Below, one piece after another: positions 1-8,314 of a DNA stretch of 64,000 bases (its first letter is position 1; each line of letters starts with the position of its first letter). Source of the DNA: Chryseobacterium sp. VAUSW3 (lineage in GTDB: Bacteria; Bacteroidota; Bacteroidia; Flavobacteriales; Weeksellaceae); assembly GCF_002205795.1 (NCBI RefSeq), contig NZ_NIUY01000001.1:1-64000 (forward strand), given 5' to 3'. Below the pieces are notes generated by a model that saw only the letters and a program-made list of their open reading frames with translations, was not told the origin of the DNA and did no database searches. A program made the position numbers and the translations under genes.

Positions 1-74
1 GTAGAGCACATTCTTTTTTTTCTTTTGTTCTTTTGAATAGTATTCAGAAGATCAAATTATTTGAAACAAAAGTT

Positions 75-500
75 ATGCTTACCAACAAAGTACGGACGTA
101 CTCAGTCCACCGCCCAGCCCCGGAAACGGCTGTTATTATTCTGAATCGTGGCCACAATGCCGGAAAACCTGTGCGTGAACCTTGCCCGAACTGCTTCATC
201 ATCTACTGCGGCAACCAGGAAGAACTCGAAACCGTTTACTGGACCTTTTATGCCCTCTGGAAAAACGGATTCTTTCATCCTTATCTCTGCGGCAGCGTCA
301 TCGAAATGCTCCGGCTATTCGAGCTGAAGAAGCTGCTGCAGAACTTCATCCAGCCTGGCATCGAAAAAGCCATCCGCAACCCCGAAATGGTCCACAAAAT
401 CAAATCCATCCACGACCTGGAACAGAAGCAAGTAGAACAGTCCAGGTTGCTCATCCAGCTCCGAGCTGCACTCATTCAGAAATACTACTACAGCATCTGA
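75..500 (+). CDS. DUF6943-like hypothetical protein
   Basis: A 141-residue soluble protein without signal peptide or membrane segment. The N-terminal half carries a GKPxxxPCPNCF motif (about residues 30-40) followed by a tyrosine- and tryptophan-rich stretch; the C-terminal half is helical and rich in Lys, Glu and Gln. From memory this pattern fits the Bacteroidota family DUF6943, often seen in mobile or accessory DNA; its function is unknown. The frame is open from a TTG at 33, but ATG 75 is the better start because the first 14 residues resemble untranslated leader. A hairpin terminator follows directly. The codon use is richer in G and C than the next gene, consistent with a separate history. 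The CPNC pair could bind metal, but only two cysteines are clustered. Confidence 0.6.
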   Translation: MLTNKVRTYSVHRPAPETAVIILNRGHNAGKPVREPCPNCFIIYCGNQEELETVYWTFYALWKNGFFHPYLCGSVIEMLRLFELKKLLQNFIQPGIEKAIRNPEMVHKIKSIHDLEQKQVEQSRLLIQLRAALIQKYYYSI

Positions 501-502
501 AA

Positions 503-535
503 ACAGAAAATTCCCTCCGGGGAATTTTTTCTGTC
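503..535 (+). terminator. Intrinsic terminator after the DUF6943-like gene
   Basis: A self-complementary hairpin (ACAGAAAATTCCC / GGGGAATTTTTTCTGT with a short TCCG-type loop) starts just after the stop codon at 500 and includes a run of six T. Confidence 0.75.
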
Positions 536-591
536 TAATTTGATACCCTTTTCATAACTTTGAGAAACACCACAATAAAAAACTATTACAA

Positions 592-1416
592 ATGAAACTT
601 GATAAGCTTAATTTACTTTTTGATAATTACTTAATTCAAAATAATAAAAGCTTTATATCATTAAGACAAGCTAATCATTTGATCAAGAACAGCAATGACA
701 AAGATTTATTAAATATTGATTTAAAAAAATTGTTGGAAAGCGGGATTCTTTCAAATTCAATTCAAACCGAAACTACTCCAAAACAGTGGCGAATTTTCCT
801 CTCAAAAAATGTAGATGCTGCGAAAACCTTTAATGATGCTCAGGAATTGCGTCCAGTTAAAAATAAAATGCAGAAACCTTCAGGTTTTCATGTTAAAGAA
901 AAATCTACTGCACTCACCTCTGCTGGCAAGGAATATTACGAGTATGATAAAATCGCCATCATAGCTTTGATAGTTGTTGCAACCTTGATCGGACTGTATT
1001 ATTTACTACCTGAAAGTGATACTGATTCACAGGATTTTAAAGTAGAAAAATACGCCTCTAATACCGAGACAGTTACCGATAAAACTATTAATACTGATTC
1101 GGAAATAACTGCAGAAGAAGTACTGCTGATCCTCTATGAAACAAAGTTTTTATATGAAGAACTTATGTCATTCAAGAATAATGAAGATTTTTATTACTAT
1201 GGTTTTGATGTAAATTATAAATATAACTCCTGGTTGAAACGTGCAGACGAACTGTCTGATCTAAGGCAGGCAAAATATATTCTTTTGAATTATGGTTTTT
1301 CATTGGGTGATTTGCAAATGCTGGGATTGGAATATGTAAAAACCAAAGGTCGAGAAAGCAGATATAGTAATTGGTCAAGAAACAGAATAGAAAACGCCTT
1401 GACTCAAATAAAATAG
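592..1416 (+). CDS. Hypothetical one-pass membrane protein
   Basis: A 274-residue protein not recognised as a known family. Residues 1-75 form a Lys/Leu/Asn-rich predicted helical domain, perhaps winged-helix-like but without a diagnostic motif. A Ser/Lys linker follows, then one clear membrane segment at about 121-139 (IAIIALIVVATLIGLYYLL), then an acidic linker and a C-terminal domain rich in Tyr, Glu and Leu. There is no signal peptide, so the N-terminal domain is probably cytoplasmic and the C-terminal domain periplasmic. A Bacteroidota -7 box TAACTTTG lies at 555-562, about 30 bases upstream, supporting its own promoter. The gene is visibly more AT-rich than the preceding one, which suggests recent acquisition. 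The open frame and normal codon use argue that it is real. Confidence 0.6.
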   Translation: MKLDKLNLLFDNYLIQNNKSFISLRQANHLIKNSNDKDLLNIDLKKLLESGILSNSIQTETTPKQWRIFLSKNVDAAKTFNDAQELRPVKNKMQKPSGFHVKEKSTALTSAGKEYYEYDKIAIIALIVVATLIGLYYLLPESDTDSQDFKVEKYASNTETVTDKTINTDSEITAEEVLLILYETKFLYEELMSFKNNEDFYYYGFDVNYKYNSWLKRADELSDLRQAKYILLNYGFSLGDLQMLGLEYVKTKGRESRYSNWSRNRIENALTQIK

Positions 1417-1525
1417 TCTGGCACTTCATTAATCTATATTTCCCACCTAAGAGCGCCCTAAGTCATACTTATTTCACCCCTTTTAACAAACGAGCGAAAA
1501 CGGACGCAGAAAAAATCTAAGCCAT

Positions 1526-1551
1526 AAAAAAAGCCTGTCATGACAACAGGC
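1526..1551 (-). terminator. Terminator of the DUF5675 cassette
   Basis: Stem GCCTGT (1533-1538) with ACAGGC (1546-1551) and seven A on the plus strand (1526-1532), which read as a T run on the minus strand. It lies just past the last gene of the minus-strand cassette. Confidence 0.8.
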
Positions 1552-1589
1552 CGGTTAACCAATAAAATTCTACTTAGGGGACTTAAGTG

Positions 1590-1880
1590 CTATTTCACAG
1601 CTTCTTCAGCTGGATCTTCCAGGGCTTTTCCGGGAATTTTTCCGGATTTTTCGCCGTACTCTTCTGAGCTGACTGCCGTCTGGCTCACCGCGCTGATGAT
1701 TGTGCCGCCTAAAAGCAAATATCCTCCGATGGTAATAACTGCTGCAGGAAGAACCACCGGCGCAGCCACCAGGGCACCACCGACCGCCGACAGACCCAGT
1801 CCGATATTCCGTGCAATTCGAAACCACTTTGGTGTGGGTGCAGCCATTCGGCTGACTAAATTCAGATTTCTATTTTTCAT
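1590..1880 (-). CDS. Small two-helix membrane protein, cassette gene 4
   Basis: A 96-residue protein with a basic N-terminus and a long hydrophobic, Gly/Ala/Val-rich region at about 25-66 that can form two membrane helices, then a short charged tail. It overlaps the upstream gene by 11 bases, so the two are almost certainly translated together. A strong terminator follows the stop. It resembles a holin or other small pore or anchor protein in size and topology, but no family can be named. In this cassette it accompanies a DUF5675 protein, which is why a lysis-like or secretion-like role is possible; that is inference from context only. Confidence 0.6.
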   Translation of the reverse strand: MKNRNLNLVSRMAAPTPKWFRIARNIGLGLSAVGGALVAAPVVLPAAVITIGGYLLLGGTIISAVSQTAVSSEEYGEKSGKIPGKALEDPAEEAVK

Positions 1881-2133
1881 GATCCTGATTTTTTGTTTGG
1901 TTAATTTCTAATTTGTTCATCCGTTGTTCCAGATATTCGACTTTCTTAGTGAGGATATCATAAGAAGTTCTGAATTCTGTTTTGATAATTAGAGCCATGG
2001 TCTTGACTTCCGACATATCTCTTTCCATACTCTTGAAATCGGTGTGCAGCTGCTTAATAAAGTAGGCCACAATCCCCAACAGAACACTGCTGATAAAACC
2101 GAAGAGAACACTTAGTGTTAATTCATTAGCCAT
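1870..2133 (-). CDS. Small membrane-anchored coiled-coil protein, cassette gene 3
   Basis: An 87-residue protein with an N-terminal membrane helix (about 5-27) followed by a predicted coiled coil (about 29-75) with regularly spaced Met, Leu and Ile. The layout resembles XhlA-like phage proteins and other small accessory membrane proteins, but no specific motif confirms this. It starts 12 bases after the DUF5675 stop and overlaps the next gene by 11 bases, so it sits inside one transcription unit. It probably places a helical bundle at the inner membrane next to the two-helix protein encoded downstream. Confidence 0.6.
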   Translation of the reverse strand: MANELTLSVLFGFISSVLLGIVAYFIKQLHTDFKSMERDMSEVKTMALIIKTEFRTSYDILTKKVEYLEQRMNKLEINQTKNQDHEK

Positions 2134-2145
2134 AATTTTCCGGTT

Positions 2146-2598
2146 TTAAAATTGAAAATTGTTCTGAATCTCAATCTGATTATCCTTGCTTTTGGCTGCC
2201 GCCAAAAGTTTGGGGTAAACCTGCCGGTACGCATCCCGGCTCTGCAGAACCTGATAATCTCCGTCCTTCATGATGTAACTTAACCCGACGAGCGGACAAC
2301 CGGCTGTGTGTTGGATCGTGTTTCCTGTATGGATATACACCAGGTCGAAAGTCGGCAGATCATCAATTTCAATCATGCCCTGATGCATTTGTCCGTACTT
2401 CTGGGAATACGTTCTGTTCATTCCACCGGTGGTGTTGATTTTAAGCTGAAATTTCCCTTCGGGAATCGCAGTCCTGCCTTTGATCTTAACCTGGCGAATC
2501 TTATCTTCCAGGAGGAAGCATTGAAAAATGCCGTCAATATAAAGATGGGAAAGGGTGCTTTCTTTTCCCTGGGCTACTCTTATTATTTTAGTTTTCAT
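2146..2598 (-). CDS. DUF5675 family protein
   Basis: A 150-residue protein matching the DUF5675 pattern known from Bacteroidota and phages: GRTAIPEGKFQL near residue 42, then IHTGNTIQHTAGCPLVG around 89-105, and a YRQVYPKL motif near 124. His90 and Cys101 are arranged like the His/Cys of L,D-transpeptidase-type enzymes, so a cell-wall or peptide-cleaving activity is possible, but the family has no established function that I can state. An upstream ATG at 2649 is rejected as start because those extra codons lie inside the terminator hairpin at 2633-2661; ATG 2598 is preferred. It is cassette gene 2, with the next gene 12 bases away. Confidence 0.75.
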   Translation of the reverse strand: MKTKIIRVAQGKESTLSHLYIDGIFQCFLLEDKIRQVKIKGRTAIPEGKFQLKINTTGGMNRTYSQKYGQMHQGMIEIDDLPTFDLVYIHTGNTIQHTAGCPLVGLSYIMKDGDYQVLQSRDAYRQVYPKLLAAAKSKDNQIEIQNNFQF

Positions 2599-2632
2599 AT
2601 TTTGCTGAATTTGGATTTTTGAAATGAGTGAT

Positions 2633-2661
2633 AAAAAAAAGGCTTCCATTTTCTGGAAGCC
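2633..2661 (-). terminator. Terminator between cassette genes 1 and 2
   Basis: Stem GGCTTCCA (2641-2648) with TGGAAGCC (2654-2661) and eight A on the plus strand (2633-2640), giving a minus-strand T run. It follows the 2678-3481 gene and also decides the start of the DUF5675 gene. Readthrough or a second promoter is needed to express the downstream genes. Confidence 0.85.
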
Positions 2662-2677
2662 CTTTCATGATCACATC

Positions 2678-3481
2678 CTAAAACACTTCCTCAATTTTGA
2701 GACAGTTACCGGTCGCGAAGGGGTAATAAACTCCGTTTACTTCCTGGAAAAACTCGATTCCGATACACTGAAGTACAGAAACGGTATTGTCCAGAGTTGG
2801 TAAACCTGGCAAATCTGCCGTAATGGTATCACCGGAATAACTTTCATTAAGCGGGATAAAAGGTGATCTGGCAACTACACTCAGCTCATTGTTCACCGCG
2901 TCGTCCGGTTCATAAGTTCCGGTTATCGGGTTATACGAAAAGTCTGCGATAACTGCCAAAGCATGGAGCAAACGGAAGTGCGAAGCACCTGCAGGAGCAG
3001 CGATCAATTCGATTGGTATGAACTCTTCTACAATGAAATCTGCAGTATTTCTTGCAGGATCATGATTCACCTGATATGGAGCATTGAAAACACCGTTGAT
3101 CGATTGGTTCTTGTTGAACTCAAACCCATTCAGATAATTTCTCTGAGTGGAAATCTCTACCTTTCGGTAACCTCTGGCTTCCGTTCCGTCCTCCAGGTTG
3201 ATCTTTTTCATGATTGAAGTTAATCTGCCTGTTACTTGAGTATCAGTAAATTTCCCCATCAGCTGGGAAAGAGCGGTTCGCACTGCTTTCCCGGCGATGG
3301 CACACCCACCGAACTCGTTCATGTTTTCGCGGGTACGCTCAAACTCCGGAGCAGTTTTAACCTGTTCTGCGGTGGGTCCGCCCACCATGCCGGCAAAAAA
3401 TCCTTTTTGCCCTTTGATTTTGAAATGTCTAACGTCGCCTATGGTTCCGACGTATTTCATGAGACCTTTTTGTCTTGCCAT
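2678..3481 (-). CDS. Conserved Bacteroidota protein of unknown function, cassette gene 1
   Basis: A 267-residue protein beginning MARQKGLMKYVGTIGD. I recall a widespread Bacteroidota family with this N-terminus (MARQKGxxKxxGTIGD, then FERTREN...EFG) that lies next to DUF5675 genes, but it has no name or assigned function that I know. Residues 1-110 are basic and helical; 150-267 contain beta-rich segments with Asp/Gly turns, suggesting a structural or particle-like protein rather than an enzyme. There is no signal peptide. An upstream TTG at 3520 is in frame, but ATG 3481 matches the family start. It is the first gene of the minus-strand cassette and is separated from DUF5675 by a terminator, so it may be made in larger amounts than the genes after it. 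Confidence 0.7.
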   Translation of the reverse strand: MARQKGLMKYVGTIGDVRHFKIKGQKGFFAGMVGGPTAEQVKTAPEFERTRENMNEFGGCAIAGKAVRTALSQLMGKFTDTQVTGRLTSIMKKINLEDGTEARGYRKVEISTQRNYLNGFEFNKNQSINGVFNAPYQVNHDPARNTADFIVEEFIPIELIAAPAGASHFRLLHALAVIADFSYNPITGTYEPDDAVNNELSVVARSPFIPLNESYSGDTITADLPGLPTLDNTVSVLQCIGIEFFQEVNGVYYPFATGNCLKIEEVF

Positions 3482-3625
3482 GATATTAAATTTTGTAATT
3501 GATAATTTGAAGAAAAACACTGTTGTCTAGACAGTTATAAATTTCTTGAATTATCTTTACAAAACCAATAGTTAAAATACAGTAAATCAACGTATTACAA
3601 TGAAATTAACCCAAAATACACTACC

Positions 3626-4147
3626 ATGAACGTCAGCAAAACAGTAAATCCGTCAGCAAAGTATTTCCAGATTCCGGGGATAATTACCGAAACCCACTGG
3701 ATTGTGGAAAGAGTTCTGGATGGAGATACCATTATCGCAAAAGAAGAATTCGGTCAGGAAAGCAAAGAAATCCGACTTTACGGCCTCGATGCACCGGAAG
3801 TGCACATGAGCCGGAAAATGCGCGAGGATGAAGCGAAAAGCCACCTGCCAGCAGCTTTACTGCTGGAGCTCGGACTGCAGAGTTTAGATTACGTGCTCCA
3901 GGTGTGTCCACCTGGAACCCGAATCACACTCCTGACTGAAGCGAAACATCAGCTGGACTTCTGGCTGCGCCAGTTGGCCTATGTCATTCTGCCTTCCGGC
4001 AAATGCCTGAACGAGCTTCTAATGGAAAATGGCTGGGCAAAAGCCAGCCATTCTTATTATTGTTCGATGCTTACTGAATATCAATCTTTAAATTTCGAGG
4101 CAAAACAACACGAGCAGGGAATCTACCTGTTTACTGAAAATTTTTAA
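3626..4147 (+). CDS. Thermonuclease (SNase-like) family protein
   Basis: A 173-residue protein with an SNase fold signature. The segment VLDGDTI (30-36) supplies metal-ligand acidic residues; IRLYGLDAPE (49-58) contains Arg50 and Glu58 with the same eight-residue spacing as catalytic Arg35 and Glu43 of staphylococcal nuclease, and Asp55 matches Asp40. Arg115 in WLRQLAYV fits the third catalytic residue, Arg87. The usual DKYGR motif is changed to LDFWLR. No clear signal peptide is seen, so it may act inside the cell, unlike secreted relatives. It is the last gene of the accessory block and diverges from the DUF5675 cassette. It would hydrolyse DNA or RNA phosphodiester bonds; the true substrate is unknown. 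Confidence 0.8.
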   Translation: MNVSKTVNPSAKYFQIPGIITETHWIVERVLDGDTIIAKEEFGQESKEIRLYGLDAPEVHMSRKMREDEAKSHLPAALLLELGLQSLDYVLQVCPPGTRITLLTEAKHQLDFWLRQLAYVILPSGKCLNELLMENGWAKASHSYYCSMLTEYQSLNFEAKQHEQGIYLFTENF

Positions 4148-4148
4148 A

Positions 4149-4170
4149 ATGTTGTACCTATGTTGTACCC
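4149..4170. repeat. Two adjacent copies of an 11-base repeat at the edge of the accessory block
   Basis: ATGTTGTACCT (4149-4159) is followed at once by ATGTTGTACCC (4160-4170). The pair lies directly after the thermonuclease stop codon and 32 bases before the end of galE, that is, at the switch from accessory to core genes. It could be an arm or core site of an integrated element, or chance. Confidence 0.35.
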
Positions 4171-4201
4171 ATGATACTAAGTACGTAAAAAAACCCCGTA
4201 G

Positions 4202-5218
4202 TTAAAGGCGTGATTCCAAGTACTTCTGCCATTCCCAGGTGGTGCGCAAAGCTTCCTCTAAACTTGTATCAGCTTTCCAGCCAAGTTCTTTTTCCGCTTT
4301 ATCGGCGTTGGCATAAGCAATGGTAATGTCTCCTGCCCTTCTTTCACAGATCTGGTAAGGAACTTCAACCTGATTTGCGTTTTCAAAGGCCTGCACCACT
4401 TCAAGTACCGATGATCCTTTACCGGTTCCCAGATTGTAAATATCAATTACGGTATCGTCGTTTGAAGCGATAAGTTTCTGCAAGGCTTTCACATGGGCTT
4501 TCGCTAAATCTACCACATAAATATAATCTCGGATGGCGGTGCCGTCTGCGGTGGGATAATCATTGCCCCAGATATTCAGTTTTTCCCGGATTCCGGAGGC
4601 GGTTTGGGTAACATAAGGCACCAGATTATTCGGCACCCCAATCGGCAGTTCACCCAGCAGTGCGGTAGGATGCGCTCCGATCGGATTGAAATACCTTAAA
4701 AGCGACACTTTTCTGTGATAAGCCGTAGCGAAATCCTTCAGAACCTCTTCACCCATCTGTTTGGTCTTGCCGTAAGAGGATTCCGGAGTTTTCAGCGGCG
4801 TATTTTCATCAATCGGCTGCTGGTCTGCCTGTCCGTACACTGTACAAGAAGAGCTGAAGATAAAGTTCGAAATATTTCTGGCCTTGAATTCCTGCAGAAT
4901 ATTGATCAACGAGAACAGATTGTTTTCGTAATAATCAAGCGGTTTTTCCTGGCTTTCGCCCACTGCTTTGTACGCAGCAAAGTTAATGCAGCCATCGATT
5001 TCATAAGCATCAAAAACCTGGGTAAGCAGTTCTTTTCTTTTCAGATCAAAGGGAAAAAACACCGGTCTTTTGCCGGCTACTTTCTCGATATTGTCTAAGA
5101 TAAACTTTTCTGAGTTCGATAGGTCATCAACAATGATGACCTGAAAATTATTTTTTAAAAGTTCTACAACAGTGTGTGAACCGATATAACCTAGTCCGCC
5201 GGTAACGAGTATTGTCAT
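4202..5218 (-). CDS. galE: UDP-glucose 4-epimerase
   Basis: A 338-residue cytoplasmic enzyme interconverting UDP-glucose and UDP-galactose with bound NAD. The N-terminal Rossmann motif GGLGYIGSH lies at 7-15. The catalytic Ser124, Tyr149 and Lys153 (SSYGKTK) fall at the same numbers as in the E. coli enzyme, and the length matches the family. It follows the aminotransferase gene by 21 bases on the same strand, so both are probably cotranscribed and feed surface polysaccharide or other glycan synthesis. The related UDP-GlcNAc epimerases share these motifs, so substrate range cannot be fixed from sequence alone. Confidence 0.95.
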   Translation of the reverse strand: MTILVTGGLGYIGSHTVVELLKNNFQVIIVDDLSNSEKFILDNIEKVAGKRPVFFPFDLKRKELLTQVFDAYEIDGCINFAAYKAVGESQEKPLDYYENNLFSLINILQEFKARNISNFIFSSSCTVYGQADQQPIDENTPLKTPESSYGKTKQMGEEVLKDFATAYHRKVSLLRYFNPIGAHPTALLGELPIGVPNNLVPYVTQTASGIREKLNIWGNDYPTADGTAIRDYIYVVDLAKAHVKALQKLIASNDDTVIDIYNLGTGKGSSVLEVVQAFENANQVEVPYQICERRAGDITIAYANADKAEKELGWKADTSLEEALRTTWEWQKYLESRL

Positions 5219-5239
5219 TGAATTTGATTAAAGTGGGTA

Positions 5240-6373
5240 TTAAGATTCAGCACTCATAAATTCCAGAACTGCGTCGGTAATATATTTAAGCTGTTCTTCA
5301 TCAAGTTCCGTATGCATCGGAAGCGATATTACTTCATTTAAAAGTCTGTCAGTATTTGCAAAATCTTTGTCATCACTATCCTGGAAATAAGCTTTCTGTT
5401 TTCTTAAAGCCACCGGATAATAAATCATAGCCGGGATTTCTTTTTCGGCTAAAAACTGCTGAAGTTCGTTTCGTTTACCGTTCAGGATTCTTAAGGTGTA
5501 CTGGTGAAAAACATGGGTTGAATTTTCCGCTCTTTTCGGGGTTAAAATATTCGGGTTTCCGGCGAAAGCTTCATCGTAATAATCTGCAGCTTTTCTTCTG
5601 GCTTCGTTATACGTGTCCAAAAGCGGAAGTTTTTTTCTTAAAACGGTCGCCTGAATACTGTCTAAGCGCGAATTCACTCCCACCTCATCATGGTAATATC
5701 TTTCGTACATGCCGTGGTTTACAATCCCGCGGATTTTGTGCGCCAGTTCATCATCATTGGTGAAAATTGCACCACCATCACCATAACAACCGAGATTTTT
5801 TGAAGGGAAAAATGAAGTCGTTCCGAGGATTCCCATGGTTCCGGATTTCTTTACCGTTCCGTCTGAAAAAGTAAAATCTGCGCCAATGGCCTGTGCGTTA
5901 TCTTCAATTACAGCAAGGTTGTGCTGTTTCGCTACCTTTAAAATTTCTTCCATGTTCGCACACTGCCCGAAAAGATGCACAGGAATTATGGCCTTGGTTT
6001 TCGGCGTGATGGCTGCTTTCAGTTTTTCCACATCCATCGTGAAGGTTTCGTAATCTACATCAACCAAAACAGATTTCAGTTTCAATAAATGAATTACTTC
6101 TACAGTAGCTGCAAAGGTAAAATCGGCGGTAATCACTTCGTCGCCTTCCTGTAAATCCAGCGCCATAAGCGCGATCTGCAGCGCGTCGGTCCCGTTTGCA
6201 CACGGAATTACGTGTTTTACATCCAAATAAGTTTCAAGCTCAGTTTGAAAAGATTTTACTTCGGGCCCATTGATGAATGCGGCAGAATCCAACACATTAA
6301 GCACCGCATTATCTACATCAGATTTTATCTTGTAATACTGACTTTGAAGGTCAACCATTTGAATTTTTTTCAT
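5240..6373 (-). CDS. DegT/DnrJ/EryC1/StrS family aminotransferase
   Basis: A 377-residue PLP enzyme of the sugar-nucleotide aminotransferase family. The PLP lysine is Lys192 in SFFPSKNLGCYGDGGAI, a hallmark segment. ANGTDALQIAL (about 59-69) and VIEDNAQAIGA (about 155-165) are also typical, the latter carrying the Asp and Gln that contact the cofactor. These enzymes transfer an amino group to keto sugars bound to a nucleotide, for O-antigen, capsule or glycoprotein glycans. ATG 6373 is chosen over an in-frame TTG at 6400. A -7-like box TAAATTTG lies at 6484-6477 on the minus strand. galE follows in the likely operon. The exact sugar substrate is not readable from sequence. Confidence 0.9.
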   Translation of the reverse strand: MKKIQMVDLQSQYYKIKSDVDNAVLNVLDSAAFINGPEVKSFQTELETYLDVKHVIPCANGTDALQIALMALDLQEGDEVITADFTFAATVEVIHLLKLKSVLVDVDYETFTMDVEKLKAAITPKTKAIIPVHLFGQCANMEEILKVAKQHNLAVIEDNAQAIGADFTFSDGTVKKSGTMGILGTTSFFPSKNLGCYGDGGAIFTNDDELAHKIRGIVNHGMYERYYHDEVGVNSRLDSIQATVLRKKLPLLDTYNEARRKAADYYDEAFAGNPNILTPKRAENSTHVFHQYTLRILNGKRNELQQFLAEKEIPAMIYYPVALRKQKAYFQDSDDKDFANTDRLLNEVISLPMHTELDEEQLKYITDAVLEFMSAES

Positions 6374-6661
6374 ATATACTATATTTTTTTCCTGTTTCAA
6401 CGTTCTGATTTAGCAACTGTTAAAAATTCAGATTTAAGGCAGTTGCGAAAAGAATATTACCAACAGAATATTTGCTCAAATTTAAGAAAATTAAATTTTG
6501 GACCGAAGGAAAAGTCAATATGTTTTCAGTAAAGATTTCGTTAAAAAACATCATTCATTAAGAAAACCTTAAAAAATTACGTCAATTAAAATTTAAATCA
6601 ACAATAAAGAAGAAATTTTCATCATTTTTATTAATTTTGTCTGAATTTAATAAGCTAGAAA

Positions 6662-8275
6662 ATGATTAAAAAAATACTATCGGTTCTTGTTCTTATCGTT
6701 TTTACTTTTGCCAGCGGGCAGACCGAACTGGTTTTTGTTTTCTTTAAAGACAAACCGAACAAAGCGGCGTTTTACGCAAATCCGCTGAGCGAGCTCTCAC
6801 AGAAATCCCTGGACAGAAGAGCAAGATACGGCATCGCACTGAATGATCAGGATGCACCATTAGAACAGTCTTATGTTCAATACATCAGGAATCTAGGCTT
6901 TACGGTAACCGATTACTCGAAATGGATGAACGGCGTAGCAGTAAATGCAACTAGCGCACAGATTACCACACTGCAGGCACAGCCCTATGTTCAGTCGGTG
7001 GAACGTTTCATTAAACATCCTACAGACGGTGGCAAAACCGATATTAAAAAGGTGAATAAGTTTGAAATATTCAATAATACGATCGGTAAAACAGATTTTA
7101 ATTACGGCGCCGGGCTTGCCCAGATTAACCAAATTAATCTAAGGCCGCTTCATGTGGCGGGATACACCGGAACCGGAGTAACCATCGCGGTAATTGACAC
7201 CGGATTTCCGACCGTAAATACAGGAACCGCCTACGCAAGAATCCGAAACAATGGGCAAATAAAAGGCGGCTACAATTTCATCAGCAAAAACAACGATATC
7301 TACAGCACTTCTTTGAACAATCATGGCTCTTACTGTCTTGGTGTAATTGCAGGATACGTTCAGAACCAGTATGTAGGTTCAGCGCCCGATGCAGATTTCT
7401 ACCTTTATGCCACCGAAGATGCGTATAATGAAATTCCCGAGGAAATGATTTACTGGACAGAAGCCGCCGAAGAAGCCGACAGAAAAGGGGTAGATGTTAT
7501 TTCGACATCACTGGGATATTATGATTTTGACGATAGCCGGTATAATCTCCTGTATTCAGATATGAACGGTACCACTTCCTTTATTGCAAGAGCCGCGCAG
7601 ATTGCTTCAGAAAAAGGAATTTTTGTTTTGGCGGCGGCAGGAAATGAAGCTCAGAAACCCTGGAAATATATCATTACTCCCGCAGACAATGAAAAAGTTT
7701 TCACCATAGGAGGAGTAACGTCAACAGGTGCAAGTTCGTCTTTTTCGTCGCACGGGCCCAATGCTGCAGGCGTGATAAAACCTGATGCCAGCGCCCGGGG
7801 AACCGGCACTGCGATGGGATATAATAACGGAGCGACTTCGGGAAGCGGAACTTCCTTTGCAACTCCGCTTGCCGCGGGTGGTGTTGCATGTCTGATTCAG
7901 GCAGTTCCTTCCAAATCTTTGCCTGTTTTAAAGGATTTGCTTCGTGAAAATGCGTCGCTTTATCCCAACACTACTCCACAGATGGGTTACGGCATCCTGA
8001 ATTTTAACGAAACCCTTGCTGATGCAGTGCTGGCCACTGCAGAAAACAATCTGAAATCTAAAATTAAAATCTATCCGAATCCTGTGATTACTGATTTTAG
8101 CATTGAGACTTCGGAAAAAATACTTTCGGTGGAAATGTATGATGTTTTAGGAAGAAAAGTTCAGCAACTGCAGAATACCAAAACCAACAATATTGCAAAA
8201 TTTGGGAAAGGTATTTACTTTGTTAAAATAAAAACCGAAAAGAACGAGTACATCGAAAAACTCATCAAACAGTAA
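6662..8275 (+). CDS. Secreted S8 serine peptidase with type IX sorting domain
   Basis: A 537-residue subtilisin-family protease. A signal peptide (about 1-19, ending ASG-Q) is followed by a propeptide-like region to about 150. The catalytic triad is Asp179 (AVIDTGFP), His221 (NNHGSYCLG) and Ser398 (GTSFATP), with oxyanion Asn328 (AAAGNEA). The last 70 residues (from KIYPNPV near 470) form a type A C-terminal sorting domain with MYDVLGRKV and GIYFVKI motifs, so export should use the type IX system encoded at 32729-39546. A -7 box TAATTTTG lies at 6632-6639. The gene is alone on its strand and ends at a terminator shared with ppc. It probably degrades external protein; substrate specificity is unknown. 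Confidence 0.92.
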   Translation: MIKKILSVLVLIVFTFASGQTELVFVFFKDKPNKAAFYANPLSELSQKSLDRRARYGIALNDQDAPLEQSYVQYIRNLGFTVTDYSKWMNGVAVNATSAQITTLQAQPYVQSVERFIKHPTDGGKTDIKKVNKFEIFNNTIGKTDFNYGAGLAQINQINLRPLHVAGYTGTGVTIAVIDTGFPTVNTGTAYARIRNNGQIKGGYNFISKNNDIYSTSLNNHGSYCLGVIAGYVQNQYVGSAPDADFYLYATEDAYNEIPEEMIYWTEAAEEADRKGVDVISTSLGYYDFDDSRYNLLYSDMNGTTSFIARAAQIASEKGIFVLAAAGNEAQKPWKYIITPADNEKVFTIGGVTSTGASSSFSSHGPNAAGVIKPDASARGTGTAMGYNNGATSGSGTSFATPLAAGGVACLIQAVPSKSLPVLKDLLRENASLYPNTTPQMGYGILNFNETLADAVLATAENNLKSKIKIYPNPVITDFSIETSEKILSVEMYDVLGRKVQQLQNTKTNNIAKFGKGIYFVKIKTEKNEYIEKLIKQ

Positions 8276-8277
8276 AT

Positions 8278-8306
8278 AAAAAAGACCTTCACACGATGGT
8301 CTTTTA
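8278..8306. terminator. Bidirectional terminator between the S8 protease and ppc
   Basis: Hairpin AAAAGACC / GGTCTTTT with a 10-base loop lies between two convergent genes. It has A and T runs on both sides, so it can serve both strands. Confidence 0.75.
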
Positions 8307-8314
8307 TTATTGAG

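Noticed and set aside
182-538. 118-residue open frame overlapping the DUF6943-like gene
   Set aside because: It lies in another frame of a conserved-looking gene, has a basic low-complexity product, and runs into the terminator.
1456-1579. Inverted repeat CCCTAAGT / ACTTAGGG about 110 bases apart
   Set aside because: Eight-base arms at this distance are expected by chance and flank nothing coherent.
2599-2649. Upstream ATG for the DUF5675 gene
   Set aside because: The extra codons are part of the terminator stem at 2633-2661, so ATG 2598 is preferred.
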